From Anabaena minutissima FACHB-250 (GTDB lineage: Bacteria; Cyanobacteriota; Cyanobacteriia; Cyanobacteriales; Nostocaceae): 64,000 nt of DNA. Positions 8,679 to 17,045 of this stretch are shown here, in pieces; the first letter of the stretch is position 1, and each line of letters opens with the position of its first letter. The notes below the pieces were generated by a model. It saw nothing but the letters and a program-made list of their open reading frames with translations, made no database searches and was not told the DNA's origin. A program made the translations under genes and the position numbers. The stretch spans positions 62,001 to 126,000 of the forward strand of contig NZ_JACJRG010000017.1 of the NCBI RefSeq assembly GCF_014697125.1. The letters are read 5' to 3'.

Positions 8679-10010
8679 ATGCAACCCGAATTCAACTTTT
8701 TTCAGCATTGGTATCCAGTATCACCCGTTGAAGATATAGATCCTCAACGACCTACTCCCATAACACTGTTAGGGTTACGTTTAGTTATCTGGAAGCCTAA
8801 ATCTTCGGAAACTTACCGAGTATTTTTGGATCAATGTCCACACCGTCTTGCGCCTTTAAGTGAAGGACGAGTTGACGACAAGACAGGGAATTTGATGTGT
8901 AGTTATCATGGTTGGCAATTTGATGCCCAAGGGGTTTGCACTCATATTCCCCAAGCTGAGAATCCAGAAATTGTCACGAAGAATCAAGATAGTTTTTGTG
9001 TGACGACTTTGCCAGTTCGTCAAGTAAATGATTTACTTTGGGTCTGGCCGGATGCTAAGTCAGCAGAATTAGCTGACCAAACGCCTTTACCTTTGTCACC
9101 GCAGATAGATGCTAGCAAAGGTTTTGTTTGGAGTTCTTTTGTCCGTGATTTGGCATATGATTGGCAAACTTTAGTTGAAAACGTTGCCGATCCTAGTCAT
9201 GTGCCTTTTTCTCATCATGGGGTGCAGGGTAGACGAGAACAAGCAAAACCCATTCCTATCGACATTGTGCAATCTACAGCAGATTTGATTGAAGTCAATG
9301 TGAGTAGAAACTTGAAAAGTACAATTATCTTCGAGCCACCTTGTCGTTTAGAGTATGCTATCAGTTTTGGTGATGCGGGAAAACAAGTAGGATTGATCAC
9401 TTACTGTATTCCTGTATCCCCCGGTAAATCTCGAATTGTCGCTCAATTTAGCCGTAATTTTGCCAAAAAACTCCATCATTTTACACCCCGTTGGTGGGAT
9501 CACATCAACAACCGTAATCCTGTTTTAGATGGAGATATGGTTCTATTACTTCAACAAGAACAGATTCTCCAACAAAGACAAGCAACGGAAAGCTGGAAAA
9601 CAGCCTACCAAATGCCTACTAGTGCAGACCGTTTAGTCATTGAGTTTCGTAGATGGTTTGATCGATATTGTCAGGGAAAGTTACCTTGGCAAGAAGTTGG
9701 ACTGAATATTGCAGAATCTTCAACTATCAATGCCGATCGCACTGTGGTGTTAGATCGTTACAAACAACATACCCAGCATTGTAGTAGTTGCCGTAATGCT
9801 CTGAAGAATATTGAGCGATCGCAAATCATCCTCCTGGCATATTTTGCCATTACCGTGGCTGCAAGTGCCATACTTCCAGACAGCCTCAGACTGAAGTTAG
9901 GTTTACCTGTGGTAATTACCGGACTCTTAAGTCTTGCTGCTTACGCTTGGCTAAAATTCTGGCTGACTCCGAAATTTTACTTTGTAGATTATATTCACCC
10001 AGAAAAATAG
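8679..10010 (+). CDS. Rieske [2Fe-2S] oxygenase, pheophorbide a oxygenase/Lls1-like
   Basis: 443 residues. The Rieske motif is complete: C53-P-H55 and C74-SY-H77. The mononuclear iron site N168-x2-D171-x2-H174-x4-H179 (NVADPSHVPFSHH) is also complete. The C-terminus has a conserved CSSC pair (about 368-371), a feature of the PAO/TIC55/CAO-like family, followed by two hydrophobic segments (about 383-430) that probably anchor it in the membrane. Plant homologues open the chlorin ring of pheophorbide a during chlorophyll breakdown; cyanobacterial members are less well characterised. The N-terminus matches the family (FFQHWYPVSPVEDIDPQRPTP). It is monocistronic, with opposite-strand neighbours on both sides. 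Confidence 0.85.
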   Translation: MQPEFNFFQHWYPVSPVEDIDPQRPTPITLLGLRLVIWKPKSSETYRVFLDQCPHRLAPLSEGRVDDKTGNLMCSYHGWQFDAQGVCTHIPQAENPEIVTKNQDSFCVTTLPVRQVNDLLWVWPDAKSAELADQTPLPLSPQIDASKGFVWSSFVRDLAYDWQTLVENVADPSHVPFSHHGVQGRREQAKPIPIDIVQSTADLIEVNVSRNLKSTIIFEPPCRLEYAISFGDAGKQVGLITYCIPVSPGKSRIVAQFSRNFAKKLHHFTPRWWDHINNRNPVLDGDMVLLLQQEQILQQRQATESWKTAYQMPTSADRLVIEFRRWFDRYCQGKLPWQEVGLNIAESSTINADRTVVLDRYKQHTQHCSSCRNALKNIERSQIILLAYFAITVAASAILPDSLRLKLGLPVVITGLLSLAAYAWLKFWLTPKFYFVDYIHPEK

Positions 10011-10030
10011 GGACTGGGGACTGGGTAACT

Positions 10031-10145
10031 TTAGATTTTGCGGAAAGTTCTGTAGGCGGGTTTCCCAACCTAGGAACGCCACTTGCTGCAAGCCGGGAAA
10101 CCCGTCCAACGCAGTGGCTCAACTTTTCAAGACGGATTTTAGATT
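10031..10145. repeat. Interspersed repeat, copy A (inverted partner at 11076-11188)
   Basis: About 115 bp that recurs in reverse complement at 11076-11188 with only a handful of differences by eye. The core is itself palindromic: GGCGGGTTTCCC near one end pairs with GGGAAACCCGTCC near the other. The two copies flank the dnaJ-like gene. Confidence 0.85.
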
Positions 10146-10204
10146 CCAACTAATCCAAAATCTAAAATCCACTCATTGCATTGCCCCATGTCCATTGACT
10201 TTTT

Positions 10205-10834
10205 CTAAAAAATCTGCTCCAACTTTTGGAAGTCGCGCTGTACTTCTTCCCATAAGGTTTTATTATGGGGGTCAGTTTTTAAGGCTTTTTTGAGATAAAC
10301 TCTGGCTTTTAGTAGTTGGTTTTCACTAATGAGAGCGCGTCCCCAAATCTGATAGGCGATCGCCTGCCATTGGCGTACTTCTGCATCTTTGGGTAAACGT
10401 GCGGCTAAGGCTTCGGCTAGGGCGATCGCTTGAGGAAATCGCCTCTCTCTCAAAAATCTTTGCAGTTGCTCGTATGTCTTCCACTTTAGCCGTTGTTCGA
10501 TTTCTACAATGTTCGGCGGTTGTGTGGTTGGTGGTTTCTCAGTTGTGGCGGTAGCTGTAGTTGTTTTTTGTGGTTGGGTGGTTTTTGTCTCTTCGCGTTT
10601 AGATGTAGAAGTAGGCGACTGCTTTGTCCGTGGGGTTGTCTCCTCTGGTGGGACGACAGACAATAAAAATCTGTATGCCTCAGTCAAGGCAATGAATTTA
10701 TCCTGAGCTTTTTTATCACCGGGGTTGATATCCGGGTGATATTGGTGCGCCAGTCGTCGGTAAGAGGTTTTAATGTCGGTAAAAGAAGCTCCCGACCTTA
10801 AACCCAATAAACGGTAGCAATCTCCAAGATCCAT
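10205..10834 (-). CDS. DnaJ-domain protein with C-terminal TPR-like region
   Basis: 209 residues. An N-terminal J domain (about 4-60) reads DCYRLLGLRSGASFTDIKTS and keeps the HPD motif at 33-35 that stimulates Hsp70 ATPase activity. A Thr/Gln/Lys-rich linker (about 62-105) follows. The C-terminal part (about 110-209) has helical repeats with LAEALAARLPKDAEVRQWQAIAYQIWGRALI and LLKARVYLKKALKTDPHNKTLWEE, a TPR-like pattern. It lacks the Gly/Phe and zinc-finger regions of true DnaJ, so it is a type III J-protein and probably a specialised DnaK co-chaperone. The gene stands alone between inverted copies of one interspersed repeat. Confidence 0.85.
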   Translation of the reverse strand: MDLGDCYRLLGLRSGASFTDIKTSYRRLAHQYHPDINPGDKKAQDKFIALTEAYRFLLSVVPPEETTPRTKQSPTSTSKREETKTTQPQKTTTATATTEKPPTTQPPNIVEIEQRLKWKTYEQLQRFLRERRFPQAIALAEALAARLPKDAEVRQWQAIAYQIWGRALISENQLLKARVYLKKALKTDPHNKTLWEEVQRDFQKLEQIF

Positions 10835-11075
10835 TTTGATCTATTAGTGGTGAATATTCAGCTATCAGCCATTAGCTGCCAACCGAAAGTTTTAATAATA
10901 TTGAATAATCTTATATTTTATAGTTCATATTTAACGAATTTTGTAAAGGATTGGGAATGGGGCATTGGGCATTGGGGTAAAATCTCCTTTGCCCCTTTGC
11001 TTCTTACTAGTCCCCAGTCCCCAGTCCCCAGCTTTTCAATGAGTGGGCTGGCAATGAGTGGATCTTAGATTATTC

Positions 11076-11188
11076 AATCCAAAATCCGTCTTGAAAAGTT
11101 GAGCCACTGCGTTGGACGGGTTTCCCGGCTTGTAGCAAGTGGCGTTCCTAAGGCGGGAAACCCGCCTACAACTTTCCGCAAAATCTAA
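11076..11188. repeat. Interspersed repeat, copy B (inverted partner of 10031-10145)
   Basis: Reverse-complement copy of the 10031-10145 repeat with a few substitutions and a 2-nt gap. It contains the same CGGGTTTCCCGG / CGGGAAACCCGCC palindromic arms. The rest of 10835-11213 is A/T-rich or repeated text of the type CCCAGTCCCC, with no gene seen. Confidence 0.85.
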
Positions 11189-11213
11189 AATCTAAAATTC
11201 CCAGTCCCCTATT

Positions 11214-11807
11214 CTACACGCGGTCTTCAATCACGCGGTCAATTAAGCCGTATTCTTTCGCTTCTTGGGCGGACATGAAAAAGTCCCGATCCATGTCTTT
11301 TTCAATCTTGGCTAGGGTTTGACCAGTATTGTTGGCATAAATTTGATTCAACTGGTGACGAATGCGGATAATTTCTCTAGCTTCGATTTCGATGTCAGTA
11401 GCTTGTCCACGCGTCCCGCCAGAAGGTTGGTGAATCATAATTCGGGAATGGGGTAATGCTAGGCGTTTGCCTTTAGTACCAGCTGCCAACAAGAAAGAAC
11501 CCATTGAAGCCGCTAAACCCACACAAATCGTTACGACATCTGACTTGATGTGCTGCATGGTGTCATAAATTGCCAAGCCGGATGTCACCATACCACCGGG
11601 GGAATTGATGTATAAGAAAATATCCTTACCTGGGTCTTCTGAATCCAAGTACAGCATGACAGCGATGATTTGGTTAGCAATTTCATCATCCACATCACGT
11701 CCTAGGAAAATAATCCGTTCCCGGTACAGGCGATCGTAGATGCTAATCCAATCTGTAAATTGACCGCCGGGCATCCGATAAGGAACTTTAGGAACTCCTA
11801 TAGGCAT
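11214..11807 (-). CDS. clpP: ATP-dependent Clp protease proteolytic subunit (ClpP3-type)
   Basis: 197 residues, normal ClpP length. The catalytic triad is intact: Ser101 in GLAASMGSF, His126 in RIMIHQPSG and Asp175 in DMDRDFFMS. The handle region GLIDRVIEDRV closes the protein. The N-terminal MPIGVPKVPYRMPG lacks a long propeptide and resembles the cyanobacterial ClpP3 form. It lies 178 bp downstream of clpR on the same strand. In cyanobacteria ClpP3 and ClpR form a mixed proteolytic core that works with ClpC (known for Synechococcus elongatus), and the gene order here is the same. The spacer between the two genes is full of short heptamer repeats. Confidence 0.95.
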   Translation of the reverse strand: MPIGVPKVPYRMPGGQFTDWISIYDRLYRERIIFLGRDVDDEIANQIIAVMLYLDSEDPGKDIFLYINSPGGMVTSGLAIYDTMQHIKSDVVTICVGLAASMGSFLLAAGTKGKRLALPHSRIMIHQPSGGTRGQATDIEIEAREIIRIRHQLNQIYANNTGQTLAKIEKDMDRDFFMSAQEAKEYGLIDRVIEDRV

Positions 11808-11825
11808 ATTTGACTCCGTTAATAG

Positions 11826-11980
11826 TTAATTTGGGCAGGGTTAGTAGAGAGTGCTAGGGAGTGCTGAGTGGAGAGTGCTGTTAGCGGTAGCGCGGCGTTT
11901 AGCCGGTGCTGAGTGGTAAAGTTTTTAAATTACTTTTTACTCACTAGTCGTTACTCATTACTCATTACTCATTACTCAGC
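11826..11980. repeat. Heptanucleotide tandem repeats between clpR and clpP
   Basis: Variants of GAGTGCT/GAGTGGA occur near 11849-11920, and four copies of an ATTACTC-type heptamer lie near 11948-11977. The left GTGCTGAGT and right ACTCAGCAC are inverse, so a long stem is possible. This resembles the short tandemly repeated repetitive (STRR) sequences known from Nostocales. Confidence 0.65.
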
Positions 11981-11985
11981 ACTTA

Positions 11986-12648
11986 CTAAAGAACACTAGC
12001 TGGTAGTGGGGGATGGGCGAGTTCTTCTTTTTCAAAGACTCGATCGATTAAGCCGTATTCTTTGGCTTGGTATGGAGTCAGGTAGAAGAGACGATCCATG
12101 TCTTTGGTAATTTTTTCTGTTGTTTGTCCTGTAGTCAGAGACAGAATATCAACCATTGAGGCTTTGTTAACTAGAACTTCTTTAGCCCGAATTTGAATAT
12201 CTGTGGCTTGACCTTGGGCATAGCTCTTGGGCTGGTGCAGAATAATATTGGCGTTGGGTAAACTAGCTCGGCAACCTTTTGTCCCAGCACCAAGTAACAT
12301 CGCTGCCATACCCATTGCAGAACCAATGCAAATGGTGTGGATGGGGGGCTTGATGTATTTCATAGTGTCATAGATGGCGAAGGCTTCGGTTTCAAAGCCG
12401 ATGGGTTCACCGCTATAACCGGAAGTGCCGGTAGAGTTGATATAAATTTTAATCGGCTTTTCGGGGTCGTCGGACTGTAAATACAATAGTTGAGCAATTA
12501 TTAATTCTGTGACAGCAGGAACTAGTGGCATCCCCAAATAGACAATTCGCTCCTTCAATAGTAGGGATGGTAAATCTGGCGGCGGTGTCCGGTAGGAACT
12601 ATCGCCGTAGTAAGGGGCTTGAACAGCCTTGATGGGGGAAATGTCCAT
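11986..12648 (-). CDS. clpR: ClpR, catalytically degenerate Clp protease subunit
   Basis: 220 residues. It aligns with ClpP throughout, but the nucleophile position in CIGSAMGMAAMLLGAG is Gly113 where ClpP has Ser; the His (His138 in IILHQPK) is kept. An insertion of about ten residues, around NSTGTSGYSGEPIGFETEA, lies in the loop before the AIYDTM helix, a mark of cyanobacterial and plastid ClpR. It should assemble with ClpP3 into the mixed heptameric rings of the Clp core without cleaving peptide bonds itself. It is the upstream gene of a clpR-clpP unit on the minus strand. Confidence 0.94.
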   Translation of the reverse strand: MDISPIKAVQAPYYGDSSYRTPPPDLPSLLLKERIVYLGMPLVPAVTELIIAQLLYLQSDDPEKPIKIYINSTGTSGYSGEPIGFETEAFAIYDTMKYIKPPIHTICIGSAMGMAAMLLGAGTKGCRASLPNANIILHQPKSYAQGQATDIQIRAKEVLVNKASMVDILSLTTGQTTEKITKDMDRLFYLTPYQAKEYGLIDRVFEKEELAHPPLPASVL

Positions 12649-12928
12649 AGCAACTGATCGCCTGATATAGTGCCGTTAACTGTAATACATCCTAGCGCGA
12701 TGCTAGCTATCTTCAAGTGCGGTTTTCTCGCTAATTAGCAAGATAGCTGGGCATCTGCCAATGGGTGGCTTCTAAGATATTCTGAATATATTATCTGACA
12801 ATATATTAATGGATTGCTTTAATTAAGTTTTCCGTAGCACTAGTGTAACGATTTGAAGTTATTCAAGAATATGTAAGGGCAAAATTCCCCTTACCCATGT
12901 TTGTTAAATATCCTGGAAATTTTGGGTT

Positions 12929-14185
12929 ATGAAAGTTAATTTGCAGCCTACCCTCAATGATGCCAATCTGGACGCTAACCAAATCAGTAGTCAGCGTCAG
13001 TTGGCGATTTCAATTTCAGCCAGTGCAGAACCCCAAGACCGCACCGTCCCATTGAATTTATGCTTAATTCTTGACCATAGTGGTTCGATGAATGGGCGAC
13101 CGCTAGAAATTGTCAAACAAGCGGCGAATCGTTTGGTGGATAGATTGAATGTGGGCGATCGCCTGAGTGTGGTAGCTTTTGATCACCGTGCTAAGGTCTT
13201 AATCCCTAATCAAGCGATCGCAGACCCAGAACAAATCAAAAAACAAATCAACCGTCTCTCGGCGGATGGCGGTACAGCCATAGATGAAGGTTTACGCTTG
13301 GGGATTGAGGAGTTAGCCAAGGGGAAGAAAGACACTATTTCCCAGGCGTTTTTATTAACCGACGGGGAAAATGAACACGGTGATAATAATCGCTGTTTAA
13401 AATTCGCTCAGTTGGCTGCTGGTTATAACTTGACTTTAAATACTCTGGGCTTCGGTGACAACTGGAATCAAGATATTTTAGAAAAAATCGCTGATGCAGG
13501 TTTAGGTGCTTTATCTTATATTCAAAAACCAGATCAAGCAGTGGATGAGTTTGGCCGTTTGTTCACACGGATTCAAACCGTAGGCTTGACTAATGCTTAT
13601 CTATTATTCTCCCTGATGCCTAATGTCAGGTTAGCAGAACTCAAACCCATTGCCCAAGTTGCCCCAGATACAATTGAGTTACCCTTGCAACAAGAAAGTG
13701 ATGGCCGTTTTGCTGTCCGCTTGGGAGATTTGATGAAGGATGTAGAAAGGGTGATTTTGGCGAATATTTATTTGGGACAGTTACCAGAAGGGAAACAACC
13801 CATAGCTAATGTGCAAGTCAGGTATGATAACCCGTTTCAAAATCAAGCCGGCATATTCACACCGAATATTCCCGTGTATGCCAATGTGGTTAGGGTATAC
13901 CAACCAGAAACCAATCCCCAGGTGCAGCAGTCGATTTTGGCTTTAGCTAAATATCGCCAAACCCAATTAGCAGAAGCCAAATTACAGCAAGGCGATCGCT
14001 CTGGTGCGGCTACTATGTTACAAACTGCGGCGAAAACTGCTCTGCAAATGGGTGATACAGGCGCGGCGACAGTTTTACAAACCTCAGCAACTCAACTCCA
14101 AGCTGGGCAAGATTTATCAGAAAGCGATCGCAAGAAAACTAGAATTGTCTCGAAAACTGTGTTGCAAGATACCCCTCAAAAATGA
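12929..14185 (+). CDS. von Willebrand factor A domain protein (first of a tandem pair)
   Basis: 418 residues. A vWA domain covers about 40-220, with a MIDAS motif D-x-S-x-S in LILDHSGSMNG, a Thr in GGTAID and an Asp in LLTDGEN; these residues coordinate a divalent metal. The C-terminal region (about 225-400) is beta-rich, then helical with LALAKYRQTQLAEAKLQQGDRSGAA, similar to other cyanobacterial stand-alone vWA proteins. No signal peptide is seen, so it is probably cytoplasmic. Its last codons overlap the ATG of the next gene by 4 bp (ATGA), so the two are translationally coupled. The paired proteins are paralogues over their whole length. The role is unknown; vWA domains usually mediate metal-dependent protein contacts. 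Confidence 0.87.
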   Translation: MKVNLQPTLNDANLDANQISSQRQLAISISASAEPQDRTVPLNLCLILDHSGSMNGRPLEIVKQAANRLVDRLNVGDRLSVVAFDHRAKVLIPNQAIADPEQIKKQINRLSADGGTAIDEGLRLGIEELAKGKKDTISQAFLLTDGENEHGDNNRCLKFAQLAAGYNLTLNTLGFGDNWNQDILEKIADAGLGALSYIQKPDQAVDEFGRLFTRIQTVGLTNAYLLFSLMPNVRLAELKPIAQVAPDTIELPLQQESDGRFAVRLGDLMKDVERVILANIYLGQLPEGKQPIANVQVRYDNPFQNQAGIFTPNIPVYANVVRVYQPETNPQVQQSILALAKYRQTQLAEAKLQQGDRSGAATMLQTAAKTALQMGDTGAATVLQTSATQLQAGQDLSESDRKKTRIVSKTVLQDTPQK

Positions 14186-15462
14186 AAGTCCAATTGCTCT
14201 CAGCCTTAAGTGATCACAATATTGATGCAGCTCAACTCAATAGCCAGCGTCAATTGGCAATTTCCGTTTCTGCCATCGCCGAGCAGTTTGAGCATAATTT
14301 ACCCCTAAATTTATGCTTAATTCTGGATCAAAGTGGTTCTATGCACGGTCAGCCTCTGAAAACCGTGATTCAGGCTGTAGAGCGATTATTAGATAGACTA
14401 GAACCTGGCGATCGCATTTCTGTTGTCGCTTTTGCAGGTTCTGCTACGGTCATCATCCCTAACCAACTAGTTCTCGACCCCGAAAATATCAAATCTCAAA
14501 TTAGTAAGAAATTAACTGCTAGTGGTGGGACATCCATTTCTGAGGGTTTACAACTGGGAATTACAGAATTAATGAAGGGGACAAGAGGTGCTGTTTCCCA
14601 AGCGTTTCTCCTGACCGATGGTCATGGTGAAAGCAGTCTGAAAATTTGGAAGTGGGAATTTGGCTCTGATGACGGTAAGCTGTGTCTAGAACTCGCGAAA
14701 AAAGCCGCAAAAATCAACCTGACTATTAACACTCTAGGTTTTGGTAATAACTGGAATCAAGATTTACTCGAAAAAATTGCTGATGCTGGTGGCGGGACTC
14801 TCTCCCATATTGAGCGACCAGAACAAGCCGTCAATCAATTTAATCGCCTATTTACGCGGGTGCAGTCGGTGGGGTTAACTAATGCTTACCTGCTGCTGTC
14901 TCTGACACCAAATGTCAGGTTAGCAGAACTCAAACCCATTGCCCAAATTTCCCCGGATATTATTGAGTTACCCGTAGAAACAAATGATGGTAGTTTTGCC
15001 GTGCGTTTGGGAGATTTAATGAAAGATGTCGAACGGGTGGTTTTGGCTAATTTGTACTTAGGAAAGTTACCTCCAGGAGAACAGGTAATTGGCAACCTAC
15101 AGATCCGCTACGATGACCCATCTTTGGAGCAAGAGGGGTTACTATCGCCTATTTGGCCAGTGTATGCCAACCTTTTACAGGTATATCAACCAGATTTTAA
15201 TTCCCAAGTGCATCAGTCGATTTTGGCTTTAGCTAAATATCGCCAAACTCAGTTAGCTGAGACTAAATTACAACAAGGCGATCGCTCTGGTGCGGCGACA
15301 ATGTTACAAACTGCGGCTAAAACTGCTTTACAAATCGGTGATCAGAATGCGGCCACGGTTTTACAAACCTCCGCTACCCGCCTACAATCTGGGCAAGAAC
15401 TCTCAGATGCAGACCTCAAGAAAACTCGTATTGCTTCCAAGACAATTTTACAGAGTTCTTGA
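14182..15462 (+). CDS. von Willebrand factor A domain protein (second of a tandem pair)
   Basis: 426 residues and clearly paralogous to the preceding gene. The MIDAS motif is kept (LILDQSGSMHG, GGTSISEG, LLTDGHGE). A stretch of about ten extra residues (SSLKIWKWEFGSDDG) follows the metal site, in a place where the first copy has a shorter NEHGDNN loop. The C-terminal helical part is nearly identical between copies (SILALAKYRQTQLAE, LQQGDRSGAATMLQTAAKTAL), suggesting gene conversion or fairly recent duplication. The start overlaps the upstream stop. A TnpB gene relic begins 3 bp after its stop codon. Confidence 0.87.
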   Translation: MKVQLLSALSDHNIDAAQLNSQRQLAISVSAIAEQFEHNLPLNLCLILDQSGSMHGQPLKTVIQAVERLLDRLEPGDRISVVAFAGSATVIIPNQLVLDPENIKSQISKKLTASGGTSISEGLQLGITELMKGTRGAVSQAFLLTDGHGESSLKIWKWEFGSDDGKLCLELAKKAAKINLTINTLGFGNNWNQDLLEKIADAGGGTLSHIERPEQAVNQFNRLFTRVQSVGLTNAYLLLSLTPNVRLAELKPIAQISPDIIELPVETNDGSFAVRLGDLMKDVERVVLANLYLGKLPPGEQVIGNLQIRYDDPSLEQEGLLSPIWPVYANLLQVYQPDFNSQVHQSILALAKYRQTQLAETKLQQGDRSGAATMLQTAAKTALQIGDQNAATVLQTSATRLQSGQELSDADLKKTRIASKTILQSS

Positions 15463-15465
15463 CGC

Positions 15466-15645
15466 ATGAAAACTACGGGCATTGATCACATAGCTATTAT
15501 TTTGGATGTCGGGTTAGAATTTTTCTACTCTGATTCTAATGGACATCATGAACCCAATCCCAGGTTTTTAAGAAAAGCAGAAAAATCAATTAAACACGCT
15601 CAATGTCAGATTATTTTTGATCTTTCACAAACCAGCCTCGCTTAA
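15466..15645 (+). pseudogene. Remnant of an IS200/IS605-type tnpB
   Basis: A 59-codon frame starts at ATG 15466 and ends with TAA at 15643-15645. Its text ILDVGLEFFYSDSNG and PNPRFLRKAEKSIKHAQ lines up with the RuvC-I region of TnpB; the intact copy in this window at 25920-27128 has GLDVGLNHFYTDSEG and ENPRHLRKSEKSLQRLQ. Asp14 corresponds to the first RuvC catalytic Asp. Everything upstream (N-terminal domain) and downstream (RuvC-II, zinc finger, RuvC-III) is missing, so this is a decayed fragment. The last 21 bp overlap the 3' end of the opposite-strand gene. Confidence 0.75.
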
Positions 15646-16503
15646 TGCTTGAATGAAAGCATCAACTAAATTAAGATTTTCTGCCCATTGTGTAAGATAG
15701 CCATAATCCAAACCTTGGGCTTGTAGTTTGAGTATACCCAACACATCACGCCACTGTTTTTCTGATTTACTACTCTGACTCCATAGCAATTTTTGTAGCA
15801 TAGTATCCTCTGGGGAAGATACCCAAAATGGAGATATGCCATCTAAATCAAGCAACATCCTGCGTGCCATTTGTGATAAAGAAAATGGTGAATTATCTTT
15901 AATATAAAGGTCAGCATTAGCAATAGTTTCAGTATGGGTAATATTAAGCATTCGCTCTCTACCTTGCTGCAAATTTGTCACTGCACCTGCTGGACAGTAG
16001 TAACCCGCACCTTCAAGTGTCGCAACTAATAAATCAATTTGGTCAGGTTGTACTTCTATTACTAAATCTAAATCACGAGTAGAACGAGGTTCACCATGAA
16101 TAGAACTAGCAACACCTCCACTTACATAGTAAGGAATATTCATTGACTGAAAAATTTGATGAAATTCTCCTGCAAGTGTAATTGAATCTTGAATCCACAT
16201 ACTTTCATCAATACTTTTTGGCTGGAAGTCAGGGGAAAATTTCTCTGCTAGAGTAGCACGGGCAAATATTTGACAGATTTCTGCTAAAGATAAACTGCGA
16301 TGCCGAAATTTAATTCCCGCTAGGCATAATTTTTTTACTCCACGGTCATGAGCTATAAATATTCTTATTCGCTCAGTAGGTGAAAGTTGTCTAAGCCTAA
16401 TAAACAAATAAATATCAGCATCGATATTTGTATCAGCCGCTTGTGGTTTGTAATTTTTGTTTACAGATATTTTTAATAATGTAGTTTCATTAATCCCATT
16501 CAC
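15625..16503 (-). CDS. Nucleotidyltransferase-fold protein (AbiEii/MNT-like)
   Basis: The frame extends up to a TTG at 16608, but the first 35 residues look unlike protein. A GTG at 16503 (VNGINETTLLKIS), preceded by GGAAAG, is a better start, giving about 292 residues. The C-terminal part has YYVSGGVASSIHGEPRSTRDLDLVIEV, the G-G/S…RxTxDLDL signature of nucleotidyltransferase-fold proteins such as AbiEii toxins and MNT enzymes. It continues with a C-terminal helical part (DTMLQKLLWSQ, QWRDVLGIL). The N-terminal 100 residues (LSPTERIRIFIAHDRGVKKLCLAGIKFR) I do not recognise. No AbiEi-type antitoxin is adjacent. Its function as toxin or tRNA-modifying transferase is therefore open. Confidence 0.72.
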   Translation of the reverse strand: MNGINETTLLKISVNKNYKPQAADTNIDADIYLFIRLRQLSPTERIRIFIAHDRGVKKLCLAGIKFRHRSLSLAEICQIFARATLAEKFSPDFQPKSIDESMWIQDSITLAGEFHQIFQSMNIPYYVSGGVASSIHGEPRSTRDLDLVIEVQPDQIDLLVATLEGAGYYCPAGAVTNLQQGRERMLNITHTETIANADLYIKDNSPFSLSQMARRMLLDLDGISPFWVSSPEDTMLQKLLWSQSSKSEKQWRDVLGILKLQAQGLDYGYLTQWAENLNLVDAFIQALSEAGL

Positions 16504-16666
16504 GTTGCTTCTTTCCACATTCAATAACCAAAAGTAATCACTGAGTAAGTTGACGCAAATAAATTGTACTAGTTTAAATTTAAACGTAATTAAATTAATC
16601 TTATACAAAATACCTTGGAGAAAGCTTCAGCCAAATTACTCATGGGCAAGTCCATTAATCAGCAAC

Positions 16667-16693
16667 AAAAAACCCCAGCCTTGCAACTGGGGG
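16667..16693 (-). terminator. Rho-independent terminator downstream of psb34
   Basis: Read on the minus strand: CCCCAG, an 8-nt loop, CTGGGG, then TTTTTT. It lies about 53 bp past the psb34 stop. Confidence 0.8.
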
Positions 16694-16745
16694 GATTGAG
16701 AGAAGTCCGAATGACGATGAGAAACTTAAACCGAAGTTAAAAATT

Positions 16746-16916
16746 TTAGCTAACGCCCAGAGCTACCAAAACTAAAGTAGTAACAAGTAATGCAGCGTAT
16801 ACAGCTTGCAGTGCGTAGCTGCGTTTCTGCTCTTGGTTGGGGTAAGTAGCGTAGTACATTTTAGGTTCGGTTGCGTAGTTATTTAGAATGCCGTTTTCGT
16901 TAATGGTGGTATACAT
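16746..16916 (-). CDS. psb34: Psb34 / ssl1498-family light-harvesting-like small protein
   Basis: A 56-residue frame reads MYTTINENGILNNYATEPKM, then YYATYPNQEQKRSYALQ and a single membrane span to the stop at 16746. The ExGxLNNYATEPKMY block is the hallmark of the ssl1498 family, renamed Psb34, a one-helix protein that attaches to photosystem II assembly intermediates and resembles the Hlip N-terminus. The gene has its own sigma-70 type promoter (16951-16979) and terminator (16667-16693), so it is a single-gene transcript. The assignment rests on remembered family sequence. Confidence 0.85.
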   Translation of the reverse strand: MYTTINENGILNNYATEPKMYYATYPNQEQKRSYALQAVYAALLVTTLVLVALGVS

Positions 16917-16950
16917 AGTTTTTTGTGTGTTTTATTAACTTATGTAAATA

Positions 16951-16979
16951 AATTTAACAGAATTGTTACAAAGTGTCAA
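16951..16979 (-). promoter_or_regulatory. Sigma-70 type promoter of psb34
   Basis: On the minus strand: TTGACA (16979-16974), 17-nt spacer, TAAATT (16956-16951), then 34 bases before the ATG at 16916. A TTGACA on the plus strand at 16986-16991, with a weaker TTAATA 17 nt on, may serve the divergent fibrillin gene. Confidence 0.65.
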
Positions 16980-17045
16980 CCCAGCTTGACAATGAAAGGG
17001 TAATAAGGTTAATAAACATTACTTATCAGGGAGAAGCATCAACAA

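Noticed and set aside
16504..16608. N-terminal extension of the nucleotidyltransferase-fold protein to a TTG at 16608
   Set aside because: The extra residues are not protein-like for the family, and GTG 16503 has a better upstream ribosome site.
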